Position numbers and translations under genes: made by a program
In this document: piece by piece, positions 18,599-29,796 of the stretch
Layout: the number at the start of each line of letters is the position of its first letter
How positions within the stretch are numbered: position 1 is the first letter of the stretch
NCBI GenBank assembly: GCA_963807065.1
Contig: CAWDZQ010000002.1
Coordinates: forward strand, 186,001 to 250,000
DNA: 64,000 nt
Source: CAWAND01 sp963807065
GTDB lineage: Bacteria; Chloroflexota; Anaerolineae; Anaerolineales; E44-bin32
Direction of reading: 5' to 3'
Notes under the pieces: generated by a model
What the model was told of the DNA's origin: nothing
What the model saw: only the letters and a program-made list of their open reading frames with translations
Databases searched by the model: none

Positions 18599-19005
18599 GG
18601 GCGGTCTTCTCCAGAATGGGGTGAATAGCTTGGCTGAGGGTGACGCATCCCGGTCCGAGCATTATGCCGCGATCTGGCTGATTCGTGGACGGCTCGAGGG
18701 CGTTCAGCTCCGATCATTGACAGGTCTTCATTTAGAGGCACCCCCAATCCATGCTCGGGGCCTCCTGCCTATTATTCTAAGGGTACGGAAGGCGAATGCA
18801 ATCCGGGGCTTGCCGCCCATAAGCTTGCGTTGTTGGCCACGGTCCGGCGACCCTTGAGTAAGTCAGTTGGGAGCTTCGCAAGCTTCACCTCAGCCCTGCA
18901 GGCAATCATACCCCCCGCATGTCTCTCCTATGGCATGGTGCATCCCGCCAAACCACCCGTGATGAAATGGCCCTGCAGATCGTGTCTTGACGACCAGAAG
19001 AGGTG
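18599..19005. other. Intergenic region between xylB and the ammonia-lyase operon
   Basis: About 400 bases without a supported gene. The end of the long xyl operon and the promoter of the ammonia-lyase operon must lie here. A minus-strand TAGAATAAT near 18774-18782 is a candidate -10 region. I see no strong hairpin. Confidence 0.4.
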
Positions 19006-20499
19006 CTAGCTTGAACCGAGCCCGTGCAATGAGGGTTTGAGCGAGGGGTAGAGTTGGCGGTATATCGGATAAAGCGCATCGTAGTCGGCAGCAGCGGAGC
19101 CCGGTGTCGTCCGCCCAGTAATATGAACGACCTGCAGGCAAACGCTGCGCACATTGGGAAAAACGCCAGTGCCCGTGGCCGCCAAGAGGGCCGCACCGAA
19201 TGCCGCACCCTCTCTAGAGTTGACCGTAACAAGCTCTGCTTGGAGAACATCGGCGAGGATCTGTCGCCATAATGGGCTCTTTGCGCCGCCCCCTGTGACA
19301 CGAACTTGGGTGATTTCTCCCAATCCAGCAGCTTCCATGAGTTCGAAGCTTTCTCTTAAGCCAAATGCAACGCCTTCCAATACCGATCGTGTCAAATGGG
19401 GCAAGGCATGCCGAACCGTCAAGCCGACGAACGCTCCGCGGGCCAGAGGATCCGAATGCGGAGTACGTTCACCGGTCAAGTAAGGCAGAAACAGCAGGCC
19501 ATCGCTTCCTGGGGGTATCTTGCTCACATCCTCCAGCAGGGAATCGAAATCAACACCGGGAGCAAATGTGTCGCGATGCCAACGCAGGCTCCCACCTGCG
19601 GAGAGCATGACGCCCATCAGATGCCACTTTCCGGGGACGGCGTGACAGAACGCGTGCAGGCGCCCCGCCGGTTCGATGGTGGGTTGATCCGTGGTGGCGA
19701 AAATCACCCCAGATGTCCCCAAGCTGAGTGAGACGATCCCTTCTTCAACCGCGCCCGTGCCGACCGCAGCAGCGGCCTGGTCCCCTGCTCCCCCCACGAT
19801 CGGCGTCCCCTCTTCCAATCCCGTAGCTTTGGCGGCTTCGGCACTCAACTTGCCTGCCACTCTTGGGCCTTCATATGTCGTGGGCAGGTACCGACGATCA
19901 ATCTCAAGAGCGTCAAGTACCTCGAGGGACCAATCACGGCCGCGTATGTCAAAGAGCAGCGTGCCAGACCCCCCGGCGCGGTCCATGGCGAATTCACCGC
20001 TAAGCCGATAGCGGACGTAGTCCTTGGGCAGCAAGATGTGGGCGACCTTCCGATAGAGATCGGGTTCTTCCTGCTGAACCCACAGGATTTTGGGCGCGGT
20101 GAAACCCGTGAGAGCGTCGTTGCCGGTGACCTGGATCAAATGATCCTTGCCAAGCCGGGCGCGGATATCATCGCATTGTTTTCCGGTACGTTGATCATTC
20201 CAGAGCAAGGCCGGTCGGATCATTTTCCCGTCTTTGTCCAGGAGAACCAACCCGTGCATCTGACCGGTGAGCCCAATGCCTTCCACGTCGCTGGCCGGCA
20301 CCCCTGAGGATTGCATGACGGCGCGGATGCTGGTCACCGCAGCATCCCACCACAGTTGGGGATCTTGCTCGCTCCACAAGGGACGCGGAGTGTCAAAGGT
20401 GTATTCCGACGAAGCGACGGCCACGACGCGGCCCTTGTCATCAATCAAGAGAGCCTTCGTCGCCGTGGTCGAGGCATCGATGCCAAGGCAGTAGCTCAT
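19006..20499 (-). CDS. xylB: Xylulokinase
   Basis: The 497-residue protein is a full FGGY kinase of the xylulokinase group. It begins YCLGIDASTTATKALLID (phosphate-binding loop), has GLTGQMHGLVLLD and PALLWNDQRT in the sugar-binding half, the catalytic Asp in VGGAGDQAAAAVGTG, and VTGGGAKSPLWRQILADVL in the ATP-binding half. The xylulokinase-specific QMHG supports D-xylulose as substrate, giving xylulose 5-phosphate for the pentose phosphate pathway. It is the last gene of the long glycan-use operon; only six bases separate it from the DUF4380 gene, and xylA is just upstream of that. Confidence 0.95.
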   Translation of the reverse strand: MSYCLGIDASTTATKALLIDDKGRVVAVASSEYTFDTPRPLWSEQDPQLWWDAAVTSIRAVMQSSGVPASDVEGIGLTGQMHGLVLLDKDGKMIRPALLWNDQRTGKQCDDIRARLGKDHLIQVTGNDALTGFTAPKILWVQQEEPDLYRKVAHILLPKDYVRYRLSGEFAMDRAGGSGTLLFDIRGRDWSLEVLDALEIDRRYLPTTYEGPRVAGKLSAEAAKATGLEEGTPIVGGAGDQAAAAVGTGAVEEGIVSLSLGTSGVIFATTDQPTIEPAGRLHAFCHAVPGKWHLMGVMLSAGGSLRWHRDTFAPGVDFDSLLEDVSKIPPGSDGLLFLPYLTGERTPHSDPLARGAFVGLTVRHALPHLTRSVLEGVAFGLRESFELMEAAGLGEITQVRVTGGGAKSPLWRQILADVLQAELVTVNSREGAAFGAALLAATGTGVFPNVRSVCLQVVHITGRTTPGSAAADYDALYPIYRQLYPSLKPSLHGLGSS

Positions 20500-20505
20500 C
20501 TTGAC

Positions 20506-21393
20506 CTATCCCGCTTTGATGACTGAGAGGACTTGGACGAGGTCATCGGACCACTCAATTCCTTCGTGCAGGTCCCAGACCTCGATATGCTCGATACTGC
20601 CTCCCGGCAACAGCGATGTGATTGGTGCGAGCGTCTCCAGCTCCAAGAACCGCGGGTCACAATAGCACTCGCTGGAGCTTCCGCGGTCAAAATACTCGGC
20701 GCCCTGAAAATAGCTTGCACGTTTGACAAAGAGTGACCCATTGAGCCAGTACGCCAGCCACCCCTCAGGGTTCGGGAAACCGATCTTGAGCTTGCCCCCC
20801 TTCATTTTGGCTCGAACAAGGACAATCTCATTTCCCCAGCTGATGTAATCCGAGTTGATGTCTGTATAGGACCAGAGTGTGATGGTGCGGTTGGGCTGGA
20901 TGGGACTCCCCCAAATGCCGTTTGTACACTGGGGCAGGATGGCCACGCCCCCCGGCCTCAGCTGGGTGATGGCCCACGGTGACAGGGTTTGTTCCGTATC
21001 TCCCCTGTTCGTCAATGTGTGTCTGACCTCAACGGAAGCGCGATGGCTGGCCAAGCGAACTTCGAGCACCTTTTCAAGCATCGTCCTCGGATCCGCTGGT
21101 TGGGTGAGGCGGATGCCATCACCAAGAGACTTCACATCAATGGGGGAGTCATCTGGTAAATAGGTTATCGGGGGATTCTCGGGGGCATGCCATAGGCGAT
21201 GGCCGCCGTAGAAGTGGAAGGGAGCCCCTCCGGGATGTTCCAATATGGCCCCCGGGAGCACGGCAAGAATATTATCACCCCTGCTTGACTTCAACGACAG
21301 GATGCGCGGGCCAACCGAAATGGTCGCCAATATTGAAAGGTGATCACTGGCGATCTCAGCACATTCAATTCCCTGAAATTCAATCGTCTGCAT
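20506..21393 (-). CDS. DUF4380 (aldose-epimerase-fold) protein between xylA and xylB
   Basis: The 295-residue protein begins at ATG 21393 (MQTIEFQGIE); an upstream extension into the xylA end is rejected. The sequence (YGGHRLWHAPENPP near residue 65, SPWAITQLRPGGVAILPQ in the middle) resembles DUF4380 proteins, which share the galactose-mutarotase beta-sandwich. A role in interconverting sugar anomers is plausible because it lies 29 bases after xylA and just before xylB, where a xylose mutarotase would fit, but catalytic residues cannot be confirmed by eye. Confidence 0.7.
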   Translation of the reverse strand: MQTIEFQGIECAEIASDHLSILATISVGPRILSLKSSRGDNILAVLPGAILEHPGGAPFHFYGGHRLWHAPENPPITYLPDDSPIDVKSLGDGIRLTQPADPRTMLEKVLEVRLASHRASVEVRHTLTNRGDTEQTLSPWAITQLRPGGVAILPQCTNGIWGSPIQPNRTITLWSYTDINSDYISWGNEIVLVRAKMKGGKLKIGFPNPEGWLAYWLNGSLFVKRASYFQGAEYFDRGSSSECYCDPRFLELETLAPITSLLPGGSIEHIEVWDLHEGIEWSDDLVQVLSVIKAG

Positions 21394-21421
21394 ATCTCGC
21401 CGCGTCCGATTGAGCGGACTT

Positions 21422-22591
21422 CTAGCGTACGCCCATGATGAGTTCAACCACCAATTGATCAAGGCGCTCATATTTCAATCCACGCTGTCCAAGTTTCTCC
21501 CGATCGAAGGTCAAGGCTTTTAGACTTGATGCTTTCTCGGGTGAATACTTGCCCTTGAACGGATCCATCTCGCCATCGTCGGCGGTTATCTCTGCCAGGA
21601 GGGCCTGGATTTCGGGGTCATGGCCGAATTGGGCCGCCTTTTGCTTCAGGATCAGGTAGGTGCGCATGCAGCCCCGGGCGAAGTCCTTTACACCCTCGTA
21701 ATCCTCGGTACGGTAGGCATGTGCATCAAAGTGACGGCTGCCGGAATAGCCAGAGTCCTCCAGCAGTTTGACAAGGAAGAAAGCGCTCTTGAGATTGACC
21801 GCACCGAAACGAAAATCCTGGTCAAAGCGGCCAAAGGCCTGGTCGTTCAGATCGATATGGAAAAGCTTTTCCGTTTCAAGGGCTTGGGCCACCGCGTGTA
21901 CGAAGTTAAGTCCGGCCATGTGTTCGTGAGCGACTTCCGGGTTTACTCCGACCATTTCAGGGTGATCAAGGGTTTCGATGAAGGCCAGCATGTGCCCTGT
22001 CGTCGCGTTGTACATGTCACCGCGCGGCTCATTGGGTTTTGCCTCGAGGGCAAACTTCAGCTGGTAGTCTCTATCCAGGACGTATTCACAGAGGAAGTTC
22101 ATCGCCTCACGTGTGCGCTTGATAGCCACAACAGGATCTTTGCCCGCATCGGTTTCCGTCCCTTCGCGCCCCCCCCAAAAGACATAGACCTTTGCACCCA
22201 ATTCCACACCGAGGTCGATCGCATGCATCGTTTTCTGGAGCGCGTACGCCCGCACACGCGGGTTGTTTGCAGTGAAGGCACCATCCTTAAAGACCGGATC
22301 CCCGAAGAGGTTGGTGGTTGCCATAGGGACGCACAGGCCGGTTGCCTGCAGAGCCCGCTGAAACTCCGCCACAATTCTATGGCGATCAGAAGGACTGGCA
22401 TCGATCGGGACCAGGTCATTGTCGTGGAGATTGACACCATAGGCCCCGACGTCGGCAAGCAGGTGTACAAGCTCAACTGGAGATAGCGAAGAGCGCACAG
22501 GTCCGCCAAATGGGTCGCGTCCGATGTTCCCGACGGTCCACAAGCCGAATGTGAACTTATGCTCGGGCTTGGGCTGAAAAGGATCAGGCAT
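21422..22591 (-). CDS. xylA: Xylose isomerase
   Basis: The 389-residue length and sequence fit the short class I (actinobacterial-type) xylose isomerases. Family elements are FTFGLWTVGN at the start, NLHDNDLVP with the catalytic His, KFALEAKPNEPRGD with metal ligands, VNPEVAHEHMAGLNF and HIDLNDQ. It converts D-xylose to D-xylulose with two divalent metals. I start it at ATG 22591, seven bases after AGGAG. Its position between the GH3 gene and the DUF4380/xylB pair ties the glycosidases of this operon to xylo-oligosaccharide use. Confidence 0.96.
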   Translation of the reverse strand: MPDPFQPKPEHKFTFGLWTVGNIGRDPFGGPVRSSLSPVELVHLLADVGAYGVNLHDNDLVPIDASPSDRHRIVAEFQRALQATGLCVPMATTNLFGDPVFKDGAFTANNPRVRAYALQKTMHAIDLGVELGAKVYVFWGGREGTETDAGKDPVVAIKRTREAMNFLCEYVLDRDYQLKFALEAKPNEPRGDMYNATTGHMLAFIETLDHPEMVGVNPEVAHEHMAGLNFVHAVAQALETEKLFHIDLNDQAFGRFDQDFRFGAVNLKSAFFLVKLLEDSGYSGSRHFDAHAYRTEDYEGVKDFARGCMRTYLILKQKAAQFGHDPEIQALLAEITADDGEMDPFKGKYSPEKASSLKALTFDREKLGQRGLKYERLDQLVVELIMGVR

Positions 22592-22650
22592 CAAATTTCT
22601 CCTATACGCCGGTCGGGGCGTGGCAGCATGTTCATGTCCTACTTCTCCGC

Positions 22651-24973
22651 CTAGGTCCCGACTTCTACCGGGCATTCGAACAGCCGCTTGTTGATGACTT
22701 CGGCCTGCCGGCCCACGACTTCGAATGAGCCTTGTAAGCGAATGTCCTCGGACGAGCTGCCCACCATAACGATCATCCGACCGGGCTCAAGCACCAGTTC
22801 CAGGTCCTGGTTGTAGAATGCCAGCAGGTTTACGGGCAAACTGAATGTGACCTTCTTTCGTTCGCCGGATTGGAGTTCGATTCGCGTGTAGCCGACGAGT
22901 TGCTTCACCGGCCGCGGTGAACTCGCGAACATGTCCCGAGCATAGAGCTGGACAACCTCCTCACCGGGGAGCGATCCTGTGTTGGTCAATTCAACCGCCA
23001 CGGCAACGCATTCACCACAGGACACTTGAGGCTTGCCCACCGATAGATTGCTGTATTCGAATGTCGTATAACTCAGGCCGTGGCCGAAGGGATAGAGCGG
23101 GGCGGTCTTCTCTGAGACATAATCGCCGTACCAGTGGGATTTCATGGCCGAGGGTTGGTGATTGTAGAAAATCGGCAGCTGTCCGACATGGCGCGGGAAT
23201 GTTACCGGGATCTTGCCCCCAGGATTGACGTCACCAAAAAGGACGTCGGCCACTGCGCCCCCCCCTTCTTCACCGGGAATCCAGGCTTCGAGAATGGCGT
23301 CGGCCATCTCATCAAGCCAAGGAATGGCATACGGGCGCCCGTTGATCAAGACAGCCGCCACCGGTTTGCCAGTGGCCAGCACCGCCCTTGCCAGATCTTC
23401 CTGCACGCCGGGCAGACGAAGGTCAGCGCTATCGCGAGTTTCCCCAGTAGTGCATTCAGGCATCAGCCCGGATCGATCGCCAAGAACGAGAATCACCGCG
23501 TCAGCTCGATCGGCGGCCGCAAGTGCGCTATCAAATCCACCCTTGTCTTCATCCAGATTGTCGCAACCTTTGGCATACAGCACTTTCGTCTTCGGCGAGA
23601 CGGCCGCTTTGATGTTTTCAAGCACCGTGGTCACCTGTATTTCATGTCGAGCAATTGCATTGGCATCGACTTCTCACAAATGAAGAATTAGGCGGAGACT
23701 GGTAAATCATCAGCTCTTTGGTGGCCTCATAGGAATAATCGCCCAGCAGACCACGGGCATGATCTGCGTTGGGGCCAAGAACAGCCACAGTGCCGATGTC
23801 CTTCTCGAGTGGCAGGAGCCCATTGTTCTTGAGGAGAACGATGCTCTTACGGGCGATCTCTCGCGCCAAGCTACGCTGTGCGCCGGTCTCATATACCTCG
23901 AGCACACGCCCTTCATCCACGAAAGGATTAACGAACAGACCAAGGTCAAGTTTCTTCTGCAGGTGTCGGCGCACGGCCGTATCAACGGTTCCGATATCAA
24001 GGTCGCCAGCATCCAGCGCGGCCATGAGCGGCTCGGCATAGCAAACCGCTGTCGGCAACTCCACGTCGATACCTGCGTCGAGCGCAAGACATGCCGCCGT
24101 GGACTTATCCACAGCCAGGTTGTGAAAGTTGTGGATCATAAGAACGGCTTCGTAGTCCGAGACCACCAGGCCGTCGAATCCGAGTTGGTCTCGTAGGAGT
24201 TCGGTCAAAATGCGGCGCGACGCAGCGACCAACTCGCCATCCACTTCGGGATAGGCGTTCATGATGCTGGCCAAGCCAGCCTCCCCTATGGCGGCTTGGA
24301 ATGGGGCGAGATACACCTCGAATAACTCATGCCATCCCACATGGACGGGCCCGCAGTTGAGACCGCCCTGGGATAGGCCGTGTCCGATGAAATGTTTCCC
24401 AGTCGCCATCACGCCATCTGTCAGGCTGTCTCCCTGCAACCCGCGGACGTAGGCCACGCCAAACTGACTGACCAACATTGGGTCTTCGCCAAAGGTCTCT
24501 TCTATGCGTCCCCACCGTGGGTCGCGGGCGACATCCAGCACCGGTGCCAGCGCCTGGCGCGCCCCGATGGCCAGCATCTGTTGGCGGATGGCGCTTGTCA
24601 TTTGTTGGGCCAATTCGGGCTGAAATGTGGCGGCCAAGCCGAGCATCTGCGGGTAGCATGTTCCTCCAAGCACCACGGTCCCGCAACAACATTCCTCGTG
24701 AAGAATTGCCGGTATGCCTAAACGTGTGCGTTCCACAAGGAATCTCTGGATCTGATTGCCGGCTATGGCTGCCGACAGCGGATCTAGAGTTGAAGCGCCG
24801 GCGACCCGAGTGATCTGGCCCATGCCGAGGCTGAGTTTCGACTGGATCTTTTCCGGATCCAGCTTCGCATCCTTTTGCAGCTCATACATCCAGCAGGAGC
24901 CCAGTTGAGCCAATTTCTCATCCAAGGTCATCTGTGTTATGAGTTTCTCGATGGAGGGCAAGATGGATGTCAT
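22651..24973 (-). CDS. GH3 beta-glucosidase/beta-xylosidase, interrupted by a +1 frameshift
   Basis: Two stretches form one GH3 enzyme of about 773 residues. The first (24973-23642) has the TIM-barrel domain, including DPRWGRIEETFGEDP, GKHFIGHG and the nucleophile Asp in GLVVSDYEAV. The second (from near 23670 to 22651) has the alpha/beta sandwich (NPGGKIPVTFPR, YPFGHGLSYTTF) and a fibronectin III-like end. Near 23668-23674 (GAGAAGTC) one surplus base switches the frame; removing it gives SSFVRVDANAIARHE without a gap. It releases terminal glucose or xylose from beta-linked oligosaccharides. No signal peptide is seen, so it acts in the cytoplasm on imported sugars. As read here the gene would be inactive. 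Confidence 0.85.
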
Positions 24974-25091
24974 GCAGCCTCTCTGTCCGGACCTTCATGC
25001 CTATTTTGGGCATCGAAGTTTCTGGAACGAACCAGGTCCCCTATGAGCCAGACTTTGAACCAATGATCATCGAAATACGGTAGAGATCGCA

Positions 25092-26454
25092 CTACGCATT
25101 GGCAGGAATGCCATTGTTGTGGATGACTTCTCGGTACCAATTCGCACTGGATTTCGGGATTCGCTCCTGCGTGACGTAGTCGATGTACACGAGCCCGAAG
25201 CGTTTGGAATACCCAAAGCCCCATTCGAAGTTGTCCAGCAGCGACCAGGCAAAATACCCTCGCACGGGGACGCCTATCTGGATGGCTTTGAGCACGGTTT
25301 CAAGATGGCGTTTGATGTAATCCAGCCGGCCAGGATCATCCACCTGACCGCCTGGGCCGACTTGATCCGGATAGGCGGCACCATTTTCTGTGATGTAGAT
25401 GGCAGGAAAGCCATAGTCAAAGTGCAACCGCCCCAAGATGTTGTAGAATCCCTGAGGGTAGACCTCCCAGCCCATATCCGTGATCTCATCACCCAAAACA
25501 ACTTGCGGGGGCTCGTTGTCCGCTTCACTGACAGTGGACGACCTGGCGATCCCGCGTGTGTAGTAATTGACACCTAGGAAATCGAGCGGTTCTGCGATCA
25601 GATCCAAATCATCTGTTTGCACGAATTCCATCGCATTTCCAAAGTTTGTGACCACATCGTGCGGATAGCCGCGCCCAACCAAGGGATCGAGAAACCAACG
25701 GTTGAGGTAACCATCGACCCACGTCGTTTCCTTCCTGTCTGCCGAGCTAACCGATGCTGGCTCCTGTGGGCTCAGATTCAGGGTGATCCCGACTTCGGCA
25801 TTCGAGCAATTGGCACGAATGATCGGCACGGCCTGCGCATGTGAGAGCAGCAGATGGTGGGACGCGGCCAGCGCCTCGTCCAAATCTGTATGACCCGGGG
25901 CGTGACGTCCGTAGCGATAACCCACAAACGCGCTGACCCATGGTTCATTCAAAGTGATCCAATGCTTGACTTCGGTCCCCCAATGCACGGCTGGTTACGT
26001 CGGCATACTGTGTGAACGCGTCCACGACTTGGCGCACCGGCCAACCCCCGTCGCCTTGCAGAGCTTGGGGCAGGTCCCAGTGGTACAAGGTAATGTAGGG
26101 GACAATTCCGGCCTCGAGCAGGGCATCCACGAGCCGGCTGTAGAAGTCAACTCCAGCCTGATTGACATCTCCCCGACCCTCCGGCAGGATGCGGGGCCAG
26201 GCGATTGAGAAACGATAGGCTTTCAAACCCAGTCTCGCCATCAAGGCGACATCCTCAGGCCAGCGATGGAAGTGGTCACAGGCGATGTCGCCGGTGTCGC
26301 CGTTGGTAACATTGCCTGGAGTGTGGCTGAAACGGTCCCAGATGCTTTCGCCCTTGCCGTCCTCCTTCCAGCCGCCCTCGATCTGATATGAGGCGGTTGC
26401 AGCCCCCCAAACGAAATCTCGGGGAAAGACCTCTGCGGGCAGTGTGAGTGTCAT
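25092..26454 (-). CDS. GH1 beta-glucosidase, interrupted by a +1 frameshift
   Basis: The two stretches together give a normal GH1 enzyme of about 453 residues. The first (26454-25945) starts FPRDFVWGAATASYQIEGG. The second (25988-25092) carries the acid/base Glu in ITLNEPW and the nucleophile Glu in YITENGAA. The frame changes in a run of five G (minus strand, 25977-25981); four G would read RALGTEVKHWITLNEP, the expected family sequence. The real start is ATG 26454, six bases after the cellobiose phosphorylase stop. It is cytoplasmic and would hydrolyse cellobiose and related beta-glucosides, in parallel with the phosphorylase. Confidence 0.87.
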
Positions 26455-26460
26455 CAAAAA

Positions 26461-28927
26461 CTACCGACCCAGCCAGCCCTGGATCTGGACTTTGTTCACC
26501 CCATTGACGGGCATTGGGATGACGTTTCCACTGACCGGCGTTCCATCCACAAGCAATTGGATGGCCTTGCCCGGCCCTTCCCTTTTCACGTTAATGTCAT
26601 ATTGGACACCCCGAAAGTGGCGCACTGCTTCAAATCCTTTCCAGGCCGCGGGAATGACCGGCGCTACCTGCAGCCCATCGTAGGTCGGACGGATCCCCAG
26701 AATCCACTGCGTGATGGCAACATAATTCCAGGCGGCCGTGCCCGTCAGCCATGAATTCTTGGCCTCGCCGTGCGTGGGCGCGTCCTTGCCGGCAATCATC
26801 TGGGCATAGACATAGGGTTCGCACTTGTGAAGATGGCTCAGATCCTCACGGGCGGAGGGATTGATCCTTAAGTAGTAGTCGTGAGCCCTGTCCCCGCGCC
26901 CGATCATGGCCTCGGCGATCATGATCCAGGGATTGGTATGACAGAAAATGCCAGCGTTCTCTTTGAAACCTGGGGGATAGGACGAGATCTCACCCAAATG
27001 CAAATGATACCGGCTGAAGGCTGGGCGCAGCAGGACAATTCCGTGGGGTGTCGCCAGATGCTCGCCAACTGCATCTAATGCTTGGAGGGCGCGTCCGTCT
27101 TCTACGCCCAATCCGGCCATGACACAGATGCCCTGCGGCTCGATGAAGATTTGGCCTTCATCGTTCTCCTCCGAGCCCAGGACCCCGCCGAAATTGTCAT
27201 AGGCGCGACGGAACCAACCACCATCCCAACCGGCTGCCCAGATAGCTTCCTCCATCGCTTGTGCAGACTTCGCATGCTCGTCGGCTCGATGCGTATCCCC
27301 CATGCGGGCAGCGATATCCCTCATCTCCTTGGCCGCCAGCACGAACAATCCGGCGATGAAGACGCTTTCCGCGATCTTGCCTTCTTCATTCGTCGTCGTT
27401 TGAAATGACTGCCCCGGCTCATTTGAGAAACAATTCAGATTTAGGCAATCGTTCCAATCTGCACGGCCAATGAGCGGCAAGCCATGAGGGCCAAGTCGAT
27501 CGAGTGTGAATTGAATTGATCGCCCGAGGTGGCCGATTAGTGGTTCTTCCGTCCCGTTCTGGTTCTCATACGGGACCGGATGATGGAGAATGCTCCAATC
27601 GCCGGTCTCCTTCAGATAGGCCGCAACAGACAGCACAAGCCAAAGGGGATCATCGTTAAAACCGTCGCCTATGTCGTCGTTGCCTCGCTTGGTTAGCGGC
27701 TGGTACTGATGGTAGGCGCCTCCACTCAGCAGTTGCGTCGCCGCCAAATCCAGTATCCGGTCCCGGGCTTTCTCAGGGCAAAAGGGCATGAGCCCAATTA
27801 GGTCTTGGTTCGAATCCCTGAAGCCGATACCACGCCCAATTCCTGATTTAAAGTACGTGGCGGAGCGCGATAGTCTAAAGTTGACCATCACCTGATAGGC
27901 ATTCCAGATATTGACCATGCGGTTTGTGTGCGTGTCCGGTGTCGTAACCTGAAACCTGTTCAACAACCTTCCCCAATGTAAGCGCAAAGCCATGAACGCC
28001 TTTTCAACCTCCTCCGGTTGAAGATACCGCTTGATAATCGGCGCTACGCCGCGCTGTATTGATGAGCTGTGACTCCGGGGGATCGAATTTGTCGTCAGAT
28101 GGGTTTTCGAAATAGCCCAGAACGAAAATGATCTTTTTGCGCGTTCCGGGTGGCAATTGGATGCTCGCCTGCAGGGCTCCAATGGGTTGCCAGCCGTGCG
28201 CGATCGAACCAGCCAACTGGCCGGCCTCGACAGCAGAAGGCGAATCCCATCCCCGATAGGGTCCCAGGAAGGCCTCGCGCTGCGTATCAAATCCGACAAC
28301 AGATTCCGAACCGGCCAGATAAGCGAAATGATTTCGCCGTTCCCGATATTCAGACTTGTGATATATGACTCCGTCCACGACCTCCACTTCGCCAATGGAA
28401 AGATTGCGCTGATAGTTGGTGGAATCGTCCAACGCGTCCCACAGATTGAACTCTACGGCCGCGAAGACCGAAAGTTGGACAGCCTCCTCCCTGAGGTTGC
28501 ACAGCGTCAGTTCCCAGATCTCAAGGTTTTCATCCAGAGGGACAAAGTATCTGGTGGTGGACTCGATTCCGGATAGGCTCGAACGGATGGTGGTGTAGCC
28601 CAGCCCATGCCGGCATTCGTAGGCATCCAGCGGAGTTCGCACCGGTCGCCATGACGGGGACCAGAACTGAACCGCAGCGGAATTTGCAGATGGGCTGTCG
28701 ACGTGGAGGTACACATGGCGCCCCCCTGTATCCAAGGGAGCCCCGTTGTACCGGTATCGGGTTAGCCGGCGCAGCCGGGCGTCTTTGTAGAACGAATAGC
28801 CGCCCGCCGTGTTGGAGATGAGACCTGTGAAGTCGTGGTCGCCAAGGAAGTTAATCCACGGCAAGGGCGTATCGGGGCGATCAATGACGTACTCCCGTCG
28901 CTCATCGTCAAAGTGACCATAACGCAT
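26461..28927 (-). CDS. Cellobiose phosphorylase (GH94), interrupted by a +1 frameshift
   Basis: The intact product would have about 821 residues, as expected. The N-terminal stretch (ATG 28927, GAGG five bases upstream) begins MRYGHFDDERREYVI and has PWINFLGDHDFTGLISNTAGGYSF, diagnostic of cellobiose phosphorylase. The C-terminal stretch holds the (alpha/alpha)6 barrel with the catalytic Asp in GRADWNDCLNLN and the phosphate-binding region. The two join near 28045-28053, where one surplus base in GCGCGGCG disrupts INTARVAPIIKRYLQPEE. The enzyme splits cellobiose with phosphate into glucose 1-phosphate and glucose, saving ATP, and indicates that the coupled ABC importer carries cellobiose or a related disaccharide. 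Confidence 0.88.
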
Positions 28928-28949
28928 AGTGCCTCGATGTCTGGCTTCT

Positions 28950-29796
28950 CTATTCTTTAATGGCGCCCAGGGCAATGCCGCTGACAATGTAACGCGAGAA
29001 GATAGCGTAGATGATGATGATCGGGACAACCGTAATGGCAAGTCCCAAGTAGATCGCACCATACTCTGTACGATACACGTCACCACGCATGGTTTGCACA
29101 AGCATCGGCAGGGTGTACTTCTTTATAGATGAAATCAGGATGAACGGGGTGAAAAAGTTGTTCCATGATGCGACGAACGCAAAAATACCCATGGTGGCCG
29201 CACCTGGAACCGCAAGAGGCATGATAATCCTGTGAAAGATCCCCAGTTCACCGGCGCCATCGATTTTGGCAGCATCGATCAGATCTTGGACCACCATTGA
29301 CTTCGAAGTACTGCTTGCCAAAGAACACCGCCGAGGCATTGGCAATCAGGGGCAAGATAAGCGAAGCATAATTGTCTGTCAATCCCAGGGTGGACATGAA
29401 TTGATAGAAACCCACGATAGAGAGCTGCATGGGGATCATGACCAGCACGATGATGAAGTTGGAGAAGAGCTTTTTCCCCTTGAAGTCGTAGACAACCAGG
29501 CCATAGGCGGTCATCATCGAGAAATAGACTGTGACCAGCGTCGAGGAGACCGCCAGGTATAAGCTGTTGGCGAAGCCTCTCGGCATGTCCAAACCTCTGC
29601 CGATCAACAGTCCGTAGTTCTCGATAACATGCGTGCTCGGCAGCAGGCTAATCCCCTGTTGAATCTCCGTTGTTGAACGGGTTGCGTTCACGATCAGCAA
29701 CCAGATTGGCAAGATGGTGATGACCAACAGGAGAATCAGGAACGTGTAGACTAAAATGCGGAGGACACCCGTGCCAAATCTGTATTGGCTGATCAT
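28950..29796 (-). CDS. Carbohydrate ABC permease (CUT1, MalG-like), interrupted by a +1 frameshift
   Basis: Joined, the two stretches give a 281-residue CUT1 inner-membrane permease with six hydrophobic segments. The first part (29796-29300) begins ILVYTFLILLLVITILPIW, and the second contains the EAA-loop region LIDAAKIDGAGELGIFHRIIMPLAVPG, which binds the ATPase. The shift near 29300-29306 (TTCGAAGTCAATG) is repaired by dropping one base to give YFESMVVQDLIDAAKIDG. Its ATG overlaps the most likely stop of the preceding permease as ATGA. No ATPase gene is in this operon, so a shared MsmK-like ATPase encoded elsewhere is needed. Confidence 0.83.

Noticed and set aside
18890..19301. Small minus-strand frames next to the xylB 3-prime end
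   Set aside because: They overlap xylB in other frames and their remaining part is short and without family character.
23200..23215. GGTAACATTCCC in the GH3 gene as a second LacI operator
   Set aside because: It encodes the conserved GH3 motif PVTFP, so the similarity to the operator near 33524 is explained by coding constraint.
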